Below are positions 49,401-63,443 of a DNA stretch of 64,000 nucleotides, in pieces (position 1 is the first letter of the stretch; the number at the start of each line of letters is the position of its first letter). Source of the DNA: Erythrocercus mccallii (taxonomy: Eukaryota; Chordata; Aves; Passeriformes; Dicruridae). The stretch lies in contig VZRG01000349.1 of NCBI GenBank assembly GCA_013397435.1, forward strand, positions 1 through 64,000, in the 5' to 3' direction. The translations under genes were made by a program, and so were the position numbers. Below the pieces are notes generated by a model. That model was not told the origin of the DNA, did not search any database, and was given only the letters and a program-made list of their open reading frames with translations.

Positions 49401-52000
49401 TGAGATAAAATTTATGAACAATGTTACTGAAAAAAAATGCAGGGAGAAAGAGTGAGTTAGGAACATAAAATTAACCTGAAATTTATTGCATAATTTACTT
49501 TTCCCCCTCAAATTTCCAGAGTTCTTGCTTCACACTTTTGAACTTCATGCATTTTCTCCTCAGATGAGTTTCCAAATATGTTACATTACTATATATTAAT
49601 CTAAAATAAATAAATCAAAATATTGATTTATTCTTGAGAAAAATATTTACTATTGATTGGGTTCTTAAAAATTAGAATCCTTGTCTTAATAATTTGTGTA
49701 AATAAACAGCCTGCTATCTTAAACACATCACTGAACTTCACTTTTTGATTTTATTGCAGTTTTCAGTGTACTGGAGTTGGAAGTAAGAAGAAATTTCCAC
49801 CATTAAGTCATTGTTACTTATGAGACAGTGATAAAATTGCACATCAGGGCACTGTTTTACTAACTATAAAAAGCAAGAAGTCATCTGAAAAAAAGAGAAA
49901 AAGGATGCTAAAGTAATGTCATTCCTGGTACAATGGATTTTTTTCTTTTCCTTTACCAGAACATTTCAGGTGACAACATTTTGGAATTTGATGCTAAATT
50001 CTCTTGGCTGAGTACAGACTGAGACAAGCGCACGACTTTGATGCCTCGGGGATACGGTAATGCAATACAGAGGGATTTATTTTCTTTTTTATTTTTACCT
50101 CATGTCACAAGTTCAATTTTAGGCCAACAGTACCCAAAACGGCCACCATGTGATACAGCAGTTTATGCAAAGAGTCTGGTGGTTTTAACTCAAGCCCTGG
50201 GACAGAGGAATCTGCCTCACAGGCTTGCTGCCAGAGTGTTAACACTACAGTTGCTCTGACTGAGTTACTCCATGCTCAGGATCGGGCACAAGCTCATGAT
50301 CTCTGCCAACCCATGGCATGGAAATCTCAGTTAGAAAAAGGCAACAGCAAAATGATCTCAGAAACCAAAGGATGTGTTTTAGAAGTCTGGCTGTGCTGCA
50401 CATATGTGAAAAGGCAATGTGAGGATTACTTTCAAGCATGCTCAAAAATACATTTGGAGGGCATTCTGCATTGACCTTCCCTTGGCTTGCTCTGACCATT
50501 CTGATTCCACCGTCATTAGTAATTACTGTTCCTGCCACAGCAGTCAGTTGCACCAAATCCTGTGTCAGGGAAAGGGAAGGATCTGCATTGAAACCATAGA
50601 TATGGCTGCTCTCCATGGGCTAGTGTCAGAATGGAATAGAAAATTTTATTCAGTTTGTTCCCAGCAATAAATACAATCCTGGCATCCTGGATAAATCCTT
50701 CACATAACAGCATGTGTTCTTTTATGCACCCTGGGAGCGATTCTATTTAAAGCCATGGAATTGTGGGTGTGAGACTGTAAGCACATCCACTTACCCAAAA
50801 CAAAATTAAAACCTGTCTTATATTAGAGTCAGGAGAGCTGTTACAAAAAATGCAAACCATATGAAGTTTTAAGTATACTTATGTTTTTTATCTGTCTCTG
50901 TGTAGCACATACAATTGACTTTCACTGCCTGAGATGAAGTGATGACAAGTGTTTTACCATATTATTACAGAATACCCCAGTAGCATTATCACACTTCAAC
51001 TTTTGCTTGCAATAAATCTCTGCTATATGCATGTCAGAAGTCATTGCTCATATCACATCCAGACAAATTAAGGGCCCTCCTCCCCTAGTGGACATGAACG
51101 AGACTCCACGCACACTAGGTATGCTGCCATTAAGGCTGGAATAACTCCCGCAGGTCAGACACCGGGAACAACGTTCCCACACGCATTACTTGGCAAGGGC
51201 CAGAGGTCTGTTCTCAGGCAAATAGCAGTGGCACAGGCATGAGTCATTGCAGAATGCAATGGATTTATCACCACAATGACACCATCATCCCTTATATGCT
51301 GGTTTCCATATGCAAGTCTCATTCAATTATTTTTATTCTTCTTAGAGATTTATAACTGCTGAAACATATTTCACATGAACACAAGTCTCTGTTCTGTATA
51401 TTATTGGTTGTAGCTATACCATAAACCATATTCTAATTACAAGGATCCAGCTTTAGGTCCAGCCTGCTTATTCGTTTCAGTTTGGTGCAACCAAAGGATG
51501 AGCAGTGTCCCAATCTCAGCAGTGGTAATGACTCTCTTTGGGGCCTTCACTAAAGCATTTAATCTTATAGCCAAAATTCTGCTGTCTATGAAGCTGGAAT
51601 CATGGTAATTATGCGACTAAAGTGCTGTAAGAAAGTTAAGGCTAGCACAAACATTTCATGATGAAGTGCATTATTTGTTAAATAATTAGATTAGACTTTG
51701 CACTTTTATACTGAGAGAGGGGAATTCAAATATTCTTCCTTAATACTGACCAGCTCTGGGCTACTTAAAGACAAATTAAAGGAGCAAGGAAACGTAAGGA
51801 TGAGATCACACAAAAATAATTGTTAGATTACATTCTCCAAAATTCAACAGAATAGACATTTCTTGAGATAGTGCACATTTTTGTTATGATGCAAGAAATA
51901 AGTGAGATAACTACTGAGGTGATCAAGATACTAATAACCAAGCTACGGTGGTGTCTTCTGCTCTCTTGCCTAAACTTCAGAAAATTTATGTTTTCCCGTT
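40483..52000. other. Noncoding stretch: no gene seen
   Basis: This is the part of the upstream GMDS intron nearest the exon. Apart from a 10-bp tandem duplication I see unique sequence only. The 136-codon plus-strand frame at 45638-46048 lies opposite a 97-codon minus frame in a locally more GC-rich patch, with no domain. An AT-rich stretch dense in homeodomain-like cores occupies about 43690-44060. Confidence 0.65.
47781..47800 (+). repeat. Exact 10-bp tandem duplication
   Basis: GGAAATACTG is repeated twice without a gap or mismatch. It is a minor slippage-type duplication. Confidence 0.9.
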
Positions 52001-54739
52001 TTGCGAAATAATTGAAGGAAACTTGTAAATTAACTCTTTGAATATTTTCCCAGAGAAATATTCTGTGCTGCAAACCATGCCTAATTCTGGCTTCATGTTA
52101 AATCAATTTCATTAATTTCTACAGCCTACCAACATAAAAGAGAGCAAAGTGGGGTGTGTAGTTCACGTCATTGTAAGTAGCTCCTGATGCCACAGTCTTT
52201 TCTTCATTTCACCCAAGAGGCAGGTGTAAACCCAGGTATGAAACAAACTGTTGCATCACATGGTGAAATAATAACTAAACTTATTATTAAACATCCTCAC
52301 TTAGTATTCTTCCCCTTTTCAGCACAAAGAAAATAGCAAAGCATGAGAGCATGTGGGAAGGAAAGGAAGAAAACCATCTTGCTGCATATCTTGGAGAAGC
52401 AACTAAAGCCTGAGACTACCGTATTCAGACCTCCCTTGAATCCTGCCCTCACTAGCTGCCACCTCTCAGTCCCCACGCTGACCCCCTGAATCAAGCCAGA
52501 TGGGACTGGCAGAGACATGTCAAGGAAGTGCTGAAAAGGTGACTTGGGTCTCTGGCAGCTAGTCTGGAGCTCATTTCTATGTGAAATCTCTGGGGGCTCC
52601 TGCTTTGCAATTTCTCAGGAATGTTTAATTCTCCTCATCCCTTTGCTGAGTCTCTCTGGAGAGGTCATGGAGGCCTGTGACATCCCTGGAGGGCACTGCC
52701 TAACTAAATTAGCATGAGATAACTTTGGACTCTCTTCCAAACAAGAAAATACAAGGGAGAGAATTTCATTAAAAGCAGAAGACTAGGTGATCCAAGTTAA
52801 TCCCAGCCCAGAGCTGCTGCAGAAATGTTCTCTGTTTATATTTTGACTTTACTCTCTGTTACAGAGTTCACTGACTATAATGGAAGCTGTGTTAAGTGCA
52901 CAACTTGACCTCAGTTGACCAAATCTTAGTTTCATAATAAAGACAAAAAGTGGGTTAGGCAGCTTTAAAAGGTCTGATTAGTTACTGTTTTGCCTGTTAG
53001 TGTGTGACTATGTCAGACACTGAGTGAATGGTAAAAGATAAGCACTGATGTACTTTATTCTTTAGATGAGCTTTTTAATCAAGAGACATGAATGTTTCAA
53101 CGTGCAACACTACTATAATGCATACGTGTGTAGGCTTAGCAAATACATCCAAGTCCCAAACTTGCATTTTGGGGGAGTTTTTTATGACTTGTGTACACAG
53201 AATTTTATTTAGGTACCCTCAGTGGGCGATGAAAAAAAAGGTAAGTTGGAGAAGAGGGAAAGGCAATGTCTTCACCCTGTTCTGCAATAATATTTTCCAT
53301 GCAACTCAAGGGCAGGGTAAGACACAAAGGTAGATCAACACACCCAGCAATATCCCACCTTATCTTCCAGCAATGAAGCAATCCCAGCAACCACCACAGC
53401 AAATAGCTCCAAAACAAGGATTTGATTGTCTGTATACAAACAGGATGGGGAGCAAATCAGAATTTTTTTCACTTGGGCTGAGGTTGTTACAGCTGACACT
53501 AGGGAAACAGGAGATAAAACAAAAAGTACCCCAAAAAATCTCATTGCCTAAGCTTCATCTATTGGAAAAACTGAGCTGGTGAGACCCAGGAGTTCACACT
53601 TTAAAGTATTGTTAAATATATTGGTAGTAATAAAGTGAGACCACCTAACTCAGTACAATATGAATGAAAACCACATTATTCTTGAAAACATGAGATTAGA
53701 AAGGAAGATCATTATTAAGTGCTGTTTATAAGTCAGTCCTGCATAACAGCATGCTTTGGCTATACTGGGACAAATCCTTCTCCTTCTGAGAAGACAAGAA
53801 GAAAAGGAAAAGGTACAAAAGTTCATGCAGTTCACGTTAAGGACAACCCAATGTGCTGTCTCCCTTCAGGAAGGAAATATTAGTATGGCCCTTTAGCTAT
53901 ACTCTGAGGGCAGTGATCTGCTGGGAAACATGATTTCCAGTCGGCAGATCTTGGGGCACTAACAGGCTAAACTAGGGTTCTTACTCCTGTCACAATTGTC
54001 TCTTTTTCACAGAAGGATTTCCATGAGTGCCACTGAGTTTGTACATGCATGCATAGTTAAAAAGAAAATTTTCCCACTGAGCTTTTCCAGAAGCTGAGTG
54101 TCTGTTTAGTAAGTGTTTTTCCTAGTCTTCCTCAGAAAGATGAAATCATACGCCAAAGGAGAAAGTTATTCCAGCATGGGAGAGAGACTACAGAAAATGT
54201 TATCAAGGTAACTTCCTTCCACAGTGAATATTCTTTCCCACTCCTTAAAGCTTGCTTCATTACCAAAATCACACCCTGAAATCAGGCATGTGGGCCCAAA
54301 TCCAGCCCCTCTGGAGTCAGTCAAATCTTCACTATAGACTTCTGTGAGGATGGAATTTCATTCTGTATGTAGGAGCTGTCACGGCCAAAGGCAAAAAAGA
54401 AAGGGTGTTTTCCATGCAGGCTCTGCTTTTCTACTTCTATGCCCCTTGGGAAACTGGTGCAATTAGATCCCTATTATTATATACTGGAAAAGCATATTTG
54501 GCACTGCATGTGAGTTTATGTACTTAAAAAACAGAGGGAAATTTTAAATATAACTTATTCTCTTTCAAACACCAGACTTTATATATAAACAGTTCAAAGT
54601 TGCTACAGTCTGGTAAGTGAATAATTAGGGAAAAATAAGCATGTGAAATATACAATTAGCTGGCAGAGAAAGAGTGCTAAATAAGATTCCAACCCATTTT
54701 AAATGCCAAAACAAGGGATAAAAATTCATATTTGTGTCC

Positions 54740-54753
54740 AAAAAAAAAAAAAA
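54740..54753 (+). repeat. 14-base poly(A) run
   Basis: Fourteen consecutive A residues lie between TGTGTCC and TCAACC in the upstream GMDS intron. It is a plain homopolymer, with nothing recognisable before it. Confidence 0.85.
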
Positions 54754-55720
54754 TCAACCTAACTTCAAATATTTGACTCAGACCCACAAGGAAGGAGACT
54801 TTATAGCTATAGGCTTTTGTCTTTATTGTAGGAAGGAATTGTATTGTTATTCCTGGGAAGGTGAAAATAGGAAAATTAACCCAAAGAGACTAAAGGTGTG
54901 ATCTCAACAAATCTACTTATAAATGTATTCAACACACCCTTTGTCACAATTAGAGTTCCCTTTTCCATCTACCTAAATTCAGAGCTCTCTGGTCCTGTGG
55001 ACAAGCCTGCATGGGGTTTTAATGCAACTGAAGTGATTTGCTGTACTATTTCACCCAGACTGATTTTCCTGGGCCAGACCCATCAGCATACTGCACTATG
55101 AGGAACAACACACATGGCGAGTAATAGACTCTTGGAGTTCTCACTATAAACATTGATTTTTCTTACTTTTTTTCTTTATGTACAGAGGGCTCATCTTGTC
55201 TTCTGTTTCCTTAAAAATGTATTTTCTCCTTCTCAAGTTTTAACTGGATACCTTAGTCTGCACAGTCCTAAATTATCAGCAACAGTATTTTGAAGTATTT
55301 ACCAAATAATCTGTTTTAGCAGCAAGCTAATGGTGAAGAAAATCCTTTCATTTTCAAAGTCATCATACACAGGAGGGCACAATCTCAGATGTCACATGCA
55401 TATCCTGGTATGTCAACTAGTCTGTAATGTCTTTCAGATATTTCTGGGTAAAAGTATCACAGTAACCCAAATAATTTTCATCACATCTGAACTTTTTTTT
55501 ACATGCCTCACCAGAACATGCTTAGATAGGGAGGAAGGATTTTGTCTTTATGTTGCAGGGCAAGAAAGGAAGATGTCTTTTTTTTTTCTCCAGATGCCTG
55601 GAGGAGAAACAGGAAAGAAACCATGGTGACCTCTCTGAACTTAGGGAAGCAGCTGCCAGCTCAGCAGGAGTAGCATTGCTGATGGACTCTAGTACCTACC
55701 GATGGAAGAGGCCTGTAAGC

Positions 55721-55765
55721 CTTTCTTGCTCTCCCTCCCTCCCCTCTCTCTTTCTTTCTCTATCT
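55721..55765 (+). repeat. Polypyrimidine tract (CTCCCT / CTTT)
   Basis: A near-continuous C/T stretch (CTTTCTTGCTCTCCCTCCCT then CCCCTCTCTCTTTCTTTCTC). There is no AG acceptor at its end in a context that supports an exon, so it is treated as simple sequence. Confidence 0.75.
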
Positions 55766-57264
55766 TTGACATCTTCTACCTCTAAATTATACAAATGGAA
55801 GAGAAAGAGAGAAGTTTCAGAAACCTCAGGAGTCAGCTTGTTATTAGACTGGATTAAGGAGTCACAAAGTTAGTTTCCAATTATCCATACAAAATCAAAA
55901 CAATATAATTGCTGCATTGAGCAAGCAAAGCATAACTTTGTCTAAGGAATGATTTATGTCTCATTTCTACTTTCTTGAACACTTTTTCTCTTTACATATT
56001 AATGCTATTGCCATCTGAATTCAAACTGCTAAAAATGTTTATGCTTCTAAAAAGATTTAGACTTGGCAGACATGAAACAAACCTATATCTCATATGTAGG
56101 AAAAAATTTCACACAAAAGACAGTGCTGACTTTTCTAGGCCTAGATTTAAGGGTATGTTTGAACATTTCTAGCTAGTTATTGCAATGAAGTTCAGCAACA
56201 ACTTATTCCCTCTACCCTTGAGAAAATGAACTTAATAAAAGAACAGAAAGCAAAATAAACAAATGTGATGAGAAGAGTTTTTATGTTTTAAGATTAAAAG
56301 TGTGAGAATGTCACAGAAACCAGAACATAGTTGACATCCTGATCCTGAATATTTTATTACACGGATTTAACCTTATGCATGAAAGGAGACTCATGCACAT
56401 ATATGAAGGGGAAATACAGCTGTGTTCCAGTACCAACATCACACAGAGATGCCACACAACACTGAAACATGACTGCTGATCAGTTAAGATTTCCCTTTTG
56501 TTTCCCTGTTGTTGTTAAAGGTATCATCTTAAGACTGGGTATGAAGAGCATTAAGTGAAAGCACTTACACTTGTGATGGGTGAAGTGCATGCAGTGAAGC
56601 TATCTTGGATAACTACTCAAGGCAACATGCAACTCTGCCTTAAGTGCCTGTTCTTGTTCCATTTTCTTTTTCTCTTATTTTTGTTGTTCGGGTTTTCTTT
56701 TTTTTCCACTCAGCCCAAAATCCAGGAGAGTCAAGCAGCTTCATTAAGCTCAGACCTTCAGTGAAGTAGTTTAGGCTCTGCAGTTAAAGGAGAGAGTTGA
56801 TAGAGGGCTCAGAGAAAAAGGCAGATGAAGAGGAAGGGGGAGGAGAGAAGAACATTTTCTGGCATCAGACTGGGGTTTAAAACTGTGTTTCATTTTCTTT
56901 AACAAAACCAAACACTCCTCCAACTTCAGGAAATCCTTAGAAAAACAACAAAAACATTGTTTCAGAAGGCAATTATGGTTGCTAAAATGACACATCATTT
57001 ATGAATGGAAGTACTTAGAAGAGAGTCAACTAATTCTTAAGGACAATAGCAAACACATACTGGACCTAAATTTGCTGTTTCCTTGGCACTGTTACACTGA
57101 AATTAAATAATTCAAGATTTGCACTACTGTAACAAAAAGCAGAGCCAAGACCATTACTTCATTACTGACAAAGAAATACTTATATCCTAACTGTGCAAAA
57201 GTCTTAATAAAACCACAGAATTATTTAATCAGCAAATGAAACACAGACTGATCAGAAAATTCCT

Positions 57265-57320
57265 AATAGTAGTAGGGATAATAGTAGTAGTAGGAATAGT
57301 AATAATAACAATAGTGATAA
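57265..57320 (+). repeat. TAG/TAA trinucleotide-rich tract
   Basis: Imperfect repeats of TAG, TAA and AAT (AATAGTAGTAGGGATAATAG and GTAGTAGGAATAGTAATAAT) form a degenerate trinucleotide microsatellite in the upstream intron. Confidence 0.8.
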
Positions 57321-60300
57321 AACTGTGGTCATACATTACAGACTACATACACACTAAGTTCAAAGCAATGTCTCTGTCTATCTAGTGTATAAGTCAAGAA
57401 TCTTATTGCCTTATCCTGTTAAATGTTACCTACAAAAATGTAGAGTTCAACCTCTGAATATATGCTTTGAAAAAGTCCTTTAGTTAATTAGTAAATTAGC
57501 ATAGACTAATGTGTCCAGTTTAACAGCATCCCAATAGTACTGACACAGAAATCAAAATAGTAGCCACTGAAACTCAACCAGTTCACAAGTCACACTTAAG
57601 ACTGTATATTGCAATGAAAAGTCCAATTTTTATTATCTGGTAAAAGTAATGCACTTTTTTATCATCAAGATCACATTTAAGGCTTTCCAGTGATGTCATT
57701 TATAAGGGCTCTGGTTTTGAAAGAATGAGGATAAATACTTCAAATAGCATTTCCCCCCAGTCCCCTCTAGTGTACAGCCAACAAAGTTTGCAACAGAAAA
57801 CTTTTCCCCTCTTCTTACATATTTAGTGTAACACAGACAGACATAACTTTTTTGTCTTGTTTACTAATGAAACAAGGCTTACACACTTCTCATGCACTTG
57901 ATTCTGTGCCCAATAACTCCTGATTTCCTACTGCCTTATTTCCATCAAAATTTGGCAAAGGAACAGCAGTACCAAAATACTTTAATTACTGCAAGTCTGG
58001 CCAAAATAGGAGTTGACAAAGGGAGAGATACCCTGTTGGATCACTAAGGAAATGGCCAAGCCTGAATGTGTCCAGGGAATGCACACAGGAAGGAGCTATT
58101 ACAAAGGATCTGAATGCATGGGAAACTTCAAGTAGAGGTTGCAGTTCATATGATACTAGACAACCAACCATGTGTTATAAAACAAATGTCTTGTTTACAG
58201 AACTACATCTTCAAAAAATGAAGTTCAGACTTGCCAGCTTTGGAGAAAGATTGTGCAGGAGCCAGGGGTTTTAAATTTGTTTGTTGTTTTTTTTTTAAAT
58301 GCTGTTGGCTTTGCATAACAACTAACACATAATAATTACAAATGGACAGCCTGAATGTTGCTCAACACCTGACCAGCAGTATGAAATCTTGTGTGAATTT
58401 CCTCACCGAGTGCATGGGATGCTGGCACAGAAACCCTTTGCTCTTTCCAGTCAGCTGGATACTTCAGCATCAGTGTCCCAAAGAGCAGACAAGGGCTGGG
58501 AGAGGCTGAGGGCAGACCATGACTGGTCTGGAGGGCCACAACAATTGCACATTGCTTCCTGCAAGGGTTAAGCCAGGAAACATCTCCTGTCTTATCACTG
58601 CAGTGTATGCCCAGGTCTGCTGATAGCATCTGCAGGCAGCTTTATGCATCAATGGTGTAAATATGACACCAAGGGGAATGCCCACTACCCTCCTGTTTTA
58701 AGTGGATTGACATATAGAGGTTATTTTGATCAAGCAGATGAGAAAAAGGCAAACTAGAAAATCTTGGCTGTTCAAACTGGCTTTCATTTCCTAGTATTCT
58801 GTGACAAAATTAGTTGGGAGAGATTACTTGTTTTCCTTATGCTCCCCAGCTGAGCCCAGAAAGCTCTGAGTGTCAACACCCCTGGAGGTTGTACCCATGG
58901 CTCTGTCTGTAGAGGCTGGACAGCGGAAAGCTATAACATCCTGTAACCGCAAGGGAAGACAAATATCTGCCAAAGAGCTATATAAGATGTCAGCTGGATC
59001 AGCCCGGATCTCACCAGCAGGCATTGCTGCTCAACTGGAACACAAATTCTTTGTACGTGTGCCAAGACATTTCATCTCTTAATTGAAGTAAAAAAGTCCA
59101 TATATCTGGGTCTCGAAAGACAGCCATTCTTTCCTTATGCAATCCCAATTTACTCCTTTCTAAGCACACCTTCAAATATGACTCAAACCTGGGAATGGCA
59201 CTGAGGAAGAGGAAGGATGCACTGCAGCACAGACACTTGCTAATCCAGCCAGAGCTATGAGGCAGGCAGTTAGAGGCACACTGGAGAGTGTATCCCATCT
59301 TTGGGGTATGAAGAAAGTTGGTAGGTCTTTTATTTTATATCATATTGTGGCATCTAAAAATGTCCTAGAAAAAATTTAAAACTAGATACTATATAGCATT
59401 TTTCCATACATCAACAATGTGAAGAGAAAGTATTCACAGCTATTTGGAACAGTAAGCCATATTAATGTCTTATAAAAAGCCTTAAGCCATCATCTTTCCA
59501 TAATAATTTCACAAGTAGGATTTTTTTCGTAAGTATTTTTCTTTAGATGTTGTCTGTGTGTGTTCAGTTTGCAGCTCCACACCATTAGAGGCATACAGAG
59601 GTTCTTGTCTCCTGGTAAATACTATGTAAATTTGTTCCTATGATTACAGCACTTGCTAAATGAGCATAGTAATTAGGAGGCAATGCTTACTTTATGAATT
59701 TTCCATAGTAGGTTTGATGCACCAAGATAAATCTCCAGTTCATCAAAATAGCTGTGCTTGTGCTTAATTTCAAACATACCTTTACTTCACCACAATTAAG
59801 CAAAAGACTTGAATACATGCTTGTTGCTTGAAGGGGATTAAATCTGTTGACTTTAATTAGATTTATGCCCAGACTGAAGTTCCTCCCTGAACTGGGGCCT
59901 GTGAAGTACAGTGTTTTGAAAGAGGAAGTACTGAATGAAAACTAAAAGAGATTATTCAGATTATCATTTGAATATGAAATAATACTTTATATTTTTCATA
60001 TTCTGTATGCATTAGCTATGTAAACCATACGTCATCATCAATAAGGAAGATAGTAAATGCTTTTAATTTATTTAATATTATCCAACTCCATTGTAAAAAG
60101 TCTCACACTTTATATCAAACCTCATAAATAGCAAGTCAAAGTACAAAAAATCAAACACTTTTCCTTGTGAATTAGTTCTAGGAGAGGATACAGAAAGGCT
60201 GTTACAGATAAAATAATCATATGTTTCTTAGGCAACTACTTGTGGCGTTTCAGGACAATGTCTTGATAAACACATGAATCTATTTTATAAGGTTTGGTGG

Positions 60301-62035
60301 TAACTTTTCTAACCACATACTGTATTAAGTACCTTAAAAAATTCTTTTAAAAATACTTTCTGAATAATGATCAGTGCAGTAACTTCCATAAGAGAACTAG
60401 ATACTAATCATAATTTGAAATCAGACAGACAGGAAATTGCCGCACCCCTACATTAGTGAAGGCATCCAGGTCCCATGGTAGTCTTTACAGTGAGTTTAGA
60501 TTGTCTATGGGAAATGAAATCATGTGCCAAAGGCCAAGTAAACCCGAAATTAAAATTCACAGTTATGTCTCCCTGTTGCATTTCTAATCCTGCTTATTGC
60601 CTCTTACATCATACAAAGTGTTCTCCAGAATAGAACAACCCACTGCTGTGCTATCTATGTATATCACTACACGCTATAGGCTGCCCAAGCTCTGCTCCAG
60701 AGGCCAAATATCACCCACTCAGTTTTAAAAATCACACTCAGGGTCATCATTCATGTCTACGTGGTGATCAGACTCTGGGATACTGTGTGCCCTGGAATCA
60801 TCTGCTGCTAATTCCCAGGTTTGTTTTACCACAAGCCCTCTAATTCAAGTTTGAATATTATGTTCCTTATGATGACAACAGCACCTACACTCTACACACT
60901 ACTACAGAAATAAGTGTCTCTTCAAATTTGTAAAAGTGATCACTGCAATCCCTTGTCATGACATTTCTGGACAATGACTTCGTGCACACGTGCATATATT
61001 TTATATAGTTTGCTGCTAACTGTTCTTTTAGACATATTTGTAATACCTACCATCTCTCCAAAGTTCATATTCAGTGGTCTCAAATCCCTTCACTGTTGTT
61101 TGCAAGAATGGGAATTAGAAACTTTGATGACCTGGTAAAATCACTCACTCAAGAAATTAAATCAAACAATAAAACTAAGTAGCCTAAATATTGTTTAGCA
61201 GAAATGTGGCACCTGCAATCCATTACTGAAAGAACTCAGTACCATAAAATATAGTGATCAAGTTTTCAGATAGCACAAAAGATGTTAGTAGAGAATGAAA
61301 ATAGAGTTTATTTTCTTCTGGTTCTAACTTCATTTAGATTTTGTAGTTTGCAGCATGTCAGGACCAACAGGCTTCCGGCAGGAGATCATTATTTTAAAAC
61401 ATTAACTCCCATGTTAATGTTTGATTTTGCTAATGTTTAAATTGGGATATATTCCTGAGCAGGAGAATGGAGGGGTAAAAAGATCACACACAATGCTTTT
61501 TCTCCAGTAAAAGTAGCCAGAGTGTGTTACAGTAAAAAAAATAAGCTAACATCATGTAACAGATATAATCAAATTCACACAGGTAACTGCTACATCCAAG
61601 GTGCAGGAAAGACAAGAAAATACAAAGCAAGAGCTTAGTGATAACAGAAACTATATGGCATAAGAACCTCTGCCACATTCCTGCTATCCCACTCTTTGAG
61701 TGAGGTCTCCTGCAGAGCGTCAGCCTCGAAGCTGTGTGTCATCAGAGAAGCAGTGTTCTGCAAGAGACCTAAACCTTAGCACCTGACTATGGGAAGTCAT
61801 CAGAGATCCCACCACACTTTTAATGAATAAAGAGGTATCAGATCCTGGTCAAGTAGCACCTGGGTTAAATAACTGTCAAGCTAGCATGGAGAGTGTGAGA
61901 GTGGAAAGTCAGAGATGAATCACAAATAAAAACTGATCATAGAAACAGATATTCTTGACTCTTGAGTTACTCTCAACTCCATAAAATAGCTGATGATCTC
62001 ACATAAGTTCACTAATGCACTCAAAATAATAGAGT

Positions 62036-62065
62036 AAAAAAAAACAAAACAAAAAAAACAAAAAA
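62036..62065 (+). repeat. A-rich tract with C interruptions
   Basis: AAAAAAAAACAAAACAAAAA then AAACAAAAAA. It is low-complexity sequence without gene evidence. Confidence 0.85.
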
Positions 62066-63420
62066 CCTACTGATTTTAGTCACAAGGCACCGAGGGGGCT
62101 TTGATGTATATGAGCTAAGTCTGATTTGGATACCTCAGCCATCAGAGTACACAAGACCCACTGCATGTAGTTTTCTGCTGTGCCATCCACCATCCACTCC
62201 TGCAACCACACTTATCCCCATCCTCCTCACACTTTTGACTGCATCACATATATTTCACTCTCTGATGATAGCTTTGTGTAATACTACAGCCATGCCTCAA
62301 AGTTCAGCTCACAGCTCATCTAGTTTCCAAGTTTTTTCATAACAGGAAATATGATTCATATGTATCTTCAATTACATGTATCAATGTAAAACACTAAGCT
62401 GTTGCAATAGCAAAGCCTGGGCACCAAAACATTTCCAAAATTTCAGGGTGGTTTTACAGAAGAAAGGATTTCATGCCATGATTTTCCAGTGCCACTTTGT
62501 GTGCACTTCAGGAAGACCATGTCTCCAGTATTGATACCCTGCTGTGAGCAATCATGGAGCGTTTGTCCTCTGCAAGGAGAAGTCTGACCAGAATCTCATA
62601 CTTCTCTTTACAAAACAAGCCACCCTGCAGAAAGTTACTAAATTTAGATATAAATGAGGCTTCATCCATATTTCAGAGGGCTGATGTTGCTGAGTCATGT
62701 TTACGGGCAATCTAACCAACAACAGACAGTAGAAACCAGAAAACTAGAACAACCACTTCTGAGATGACATGGACTATTCCCATTAGTTTTAGTCAGCAAG
62801 ATGCAAAACACAAACTTTCGTTACACTGCATCGGGAACAAGAGTAAATATTATAATTTTCTTTCTTAGCATCTAAAAGTGGCAATGCAGATTTTCATTCC
62901 CGAAGTGCCTTTGCAATATGAAATGACTGGTTATTTGTTGAACAAAGTGGTGAGAAATTACAGAAAATATTTAAAACACAGAGAGCACACAAACACGGAA
63001 TACTGAAATTTTTGAGGACTTTAATTACCAGAGATACAACATTAGCAAGCTGTTTCTACTGTAAAATAACTGGTTTGCATAAATGCATTGTGTTAGCTAG
63101 TCAGTAGCTCAATTATTACTTTGCTGTCTTGGGTCTGAATATTGGAAGTAGAAGTGTAACTTAAAACAAGAAATATCTGTCAAACAGGAAAGCTCTAGAT
63201 ACCTTTTAATAACATAGCAGAGAGCTGCTTTATTGTGTTGCTGCTGCTTCTTTTGAACTCCTAGATAATATCAGATGAGGAATATTATACTGTTCTATGC
63301 ACATTTCCCTCATCACCACAGTATCTGAAAAGCTCCCAGCAGTTCATTAAGCAACATGACTAACCTCCCTCATTTGTGGTTTCTCCGTTCTCTCTCTCAT
63401 CCTCTCTCCAAGGGAAGAGC

Positions 63421-63443
63421 TCTGTGTGCATGTGTGTGCGCAC
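63421..63443 (+). repeat. Short degenerate TG repeat
   Basis: TCTGTGTGCATGTGTGTGCG followed by CAC. It is an imperfect (TG)n stretch that may be length-variable. Confidence 0.7.
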